Assembly: GCF_963675635.1 (NCBI RefSeq)
Contig: NZ_OY776488.1
Location: 1,401,501 to 1,465,500, forward strand
Length of the DNA stretch: 64,000 nucleotides
Direction of reading: 5' to 3'
Source: an uncultured Pseudodesulfovibrio sp.
GTDB taxonomy: Bacteria > Desulfobacterota > Desulfovibrionia > Desulfovibrionales > Desulfovibrionaceae
Part shown: in pieces, positions 62,659 to 64,000 of the stretch
Numbering within the stretch: the first letter of the stretch is position 1
How the letters are laid out: every line of letters starts with the position of its first letter
The notes under the pieces: generated by a model
The model's database searches: none
Told to the model about the DNA's origin: nothing
Seen by the model: only the letters and a program-made list of their open reading frames with translations
Translations under genes and position numbers: made by a program

Positions 62659-64000
62659 TTAGATAAACTTACCCAGATTCAATTGCATAATCATGGAAGT
62701 TGACCGCAGAACGGATTCATACACAATCTGCTGCTGGGCCAATTGCGTCATCAATTCCGATACATCCGCATCTTCAATGGAACTGATAAGAGAATCCTCA
62801 TTGAGCTTCAGCCCATCCAGAATCCCCTTGCTGACAGCCAATCTATTTTCTCGGCCGCCAATTTCCGCAACAGAATTCATGAGATGTTCCTGAACTTTTT
62901 TCAAGTTGGCGAGAGACTGCTGACACCCAGTTTGGTTGTTGGTCTCGGCAAAGGCCACAAGATTACCCATGACTTCAAAAAGATTTTGGGAAACTTCATC
63001 GTCGCCCTGAATGGTCAACCCCATTTTTGAACCATTGGCATCATGGAATACCCGGCTTCCGCTCATACTGGAAAGAGGCACAATAGAACCATTTGATGCG
63101 AGGATATTGTCGGGATCCATATAGATTCCGCCAAAGATATCCTTGCCCACGGAATTGACCTGTACCTGTTCACTGGATGAAACATCCAATTTGATGGCTG
63201 CACTTCTGGGACGAATAACATATTGCTGTCCGGGTTGAAGCACATTGGAACCGGCATTGCTCAACGTCAGAATTCCGCCGTTGGCTACACTGAGGACTGC
63301 GTTGTCCGCTGTAGCATCAGCAGGAGCCACATTGCCAGTCACCCAATTGATGCCGCCATCCATGCTGTAGGAATAGTGAATTTCCTGGTCCATGGTCACA
63401 TCAGACGTATTGTCGATACGGACCGTCACATTTTTATCAAGAAAGGAACCGGAAGCACTCGGCTTGATTTGGTTTGATCCAGGACCCATGGCATCAACCT
63501 GCGGCGGCGGATCATCATCATCGCCCATATATTGAACCGAAGGCCGTATCCACATCCACGTGCCATCAGAAACAGAAGGATCAGTCTGATGATTGACCTT
63601 AATTTCCGGATCATTGGCAAACGTCACAGAGGTTCCACTCTGTGGAAGACTCAATGTACCGCCTGTGATGGAAGCATCGTTCTGCCATGTATCACCGCCA
63701 TCCAGGGAATACCGGATGCCGAGGTTGGGATCAGAAAGATTCATGGGGTCACCGACAGCCGATGCCCCGGTCGTATCGAAATACTGGACAAGCACCGTTG
63801 AACTGGCCGAACCATTGACCGTGAAATCGGCATTGGTGCCAAAATCTTCATCATTGGTCGTCAACCACATGATCTCTTTGAATGCCGGGTCGTTAACTTT
63901 GTGACCGGCAAAAATGGATTTGCCTTCAAAGTCCGAGTTGGCAAGACCGATCAGCTGTTCAAACAGGGAACGCATCTCGTAACTGACCTGCTCACGGTTG
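62659..64000 (-). CDS. flgL: Flagellar hook-associated protein FlgL (5' part outside window)
   Basis: 447 codons are visible, running to the window edge in an open frame. The start of the visible part, REQVSYEMRSLFEQLIGLANSDFEGKSIFAGHK, and the end, LNEDSLISSIEDADVSELMTQLAQQQIVYESVLRSTSMIMQLNLGKFI, are the two halves of the flagellin-like D0/D1 helices. Between them lies a large variable insert with repeated beta-type modules. It joins hook to filament. Confidence 0.9.
   Translation of the reverse strand, partial: NREQVSYEMRSLFEQLIGLANSDFEGKSIFAGHKVNDPAFKEIMWLTTNDEDFGTNADFTVNGSASSTVLVQYFDTTGASAVGDPMNLSDPNLGIRYSLDGGDTWQNDASITGGTLSLPQSGTSVTFANDPEIKVNHQTDPSVSDGTWMWIRPSVQYMGDDDDPPPQVDAMGPGSNQIKPSASGSFLDKNVTVRIDNTSDVTMDQEIHYSYSMDGGINWVTGNVAPADATADNAVLSVANGGILTLSNAGSNVLQPGQQYVIRPRSAAIKLDVSSSEQVQVNSVGKDIFGGIYMDPDNILASNGSIVPLSSMSGSRVFHDANGSKMGLTIQGDDEVSQNLFEVMGNLVAFAETNNQTGCQQSLANLKKVQEHLMNSVAEIGGRENRLAVSKGILDGLKLNEDSLISSIEDADVSELMTQLAQQQIVYESVLRSTSMIMQLNLGKFI

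Noticed and set aside
1-64000. CRISPR array, insertion sequence, prophage or integration site
   Set aside because: I saw no regular direct repeats with spacers, no transposase or integrase motifs, and no tRNA-linked repeat suggesting an island.

Overview
The window comes from a sulfate-reducing member of the Desulfovibrionaceae (Desulfovibrio or Pseudodesulfovibrio-like). The clearest sign is a complete hmcA-F operon for the sixteen-haem-type transmembrane redox complex, read on the minus strand and followed by the Rrf1/Rrf2-type regulators known from Desulfovibrio vulgaris. A DVU0524-type gene beside flgM, a fliW-csrA-flgL block and many PAS/two-component sensors agree with this.

Layout. 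1-1498 (minus): nucleotide-sugar genes manC (cut by the window edge) and rfbC. 1695-3069 (plus): cvpA and mazG. 3083-3457 (minus): two tiny two-helix membrane proteins; the second has an in-frame TGA in a Cys-x-x-TGA context followed by a SECIS-like hairpin, so it is a candidate selenoprotein. 3598-3888 (plus): a small repeat protein behind a sigma-28 promoter. 3958-16898 (minus): the Hmc region, hmcA-B-C-D-E-F, then a universal stress protein, two stand-alone receivers, a receiver-PAS-PAS kinase, Rrf2 and a kinase whose periplasmic part carries two c-type haem motifs. 17472-28269: a divergent amino-sugar locus. The minus arm holds a Gfo/Idh enzyme, NagA, a SIS isomerase/deaminase and a BadF-type amino-sugar kinase. 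The plus arm holds MurQ and a complete sugar ABC importer, followed by a ROK regulator. 28289-31370: Ogt-type methyltransferase, tRNA-Ser(UGA), a Fur/PerR protein and two PilZ proteins.

31541-36701 (plus): a PhoB-box-like array ahead of a binding protein, a double-length permease, an ATPase and a HAD phosphatase. The transporter looks ferric by family, but the promoter suggests a phosphorylated or phosphonate substrate. 36844-37362 (minus): Tpx. 37556-49132 (minus): a DMSO-reductase-type operon (dmsABC, TorD chaperone, polyferredoxin), preceded by its likely control operon: an FmdE/molybdopterin-binding fusion, a lipoprotein hybrid kinase with a periplasmic binding domain, and an NtrC-family regulator. 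A sigma-54 -24/-12 element lies just ahead of dmsA. 49477-52294 (minus): a TIM-barrel sugar isomerase-like gene with its own -24/-12 element and a PAS-type sigma-54 activator. 52535-60788 (minus): tRNA-Ser(GCU), der, mtnA, gatB, a DUF4254 gene, mltA and an ARMT1-like protein. 61081-64000: a sigma-28 promoter, a DVU0524-family gene and flgM on the plus strand, facing fliW, csrA and a partial flgL on the minus strand.

Three regulatory circuits can be read from promoter elements: sigma-28 control of flagellar accessory genes, sigma-54 control of two enzyme units by adjacent activators, and probable PhoB control of one transporter. All functional calls rest on reading motifs and family resemblance by eye; no database search was run.
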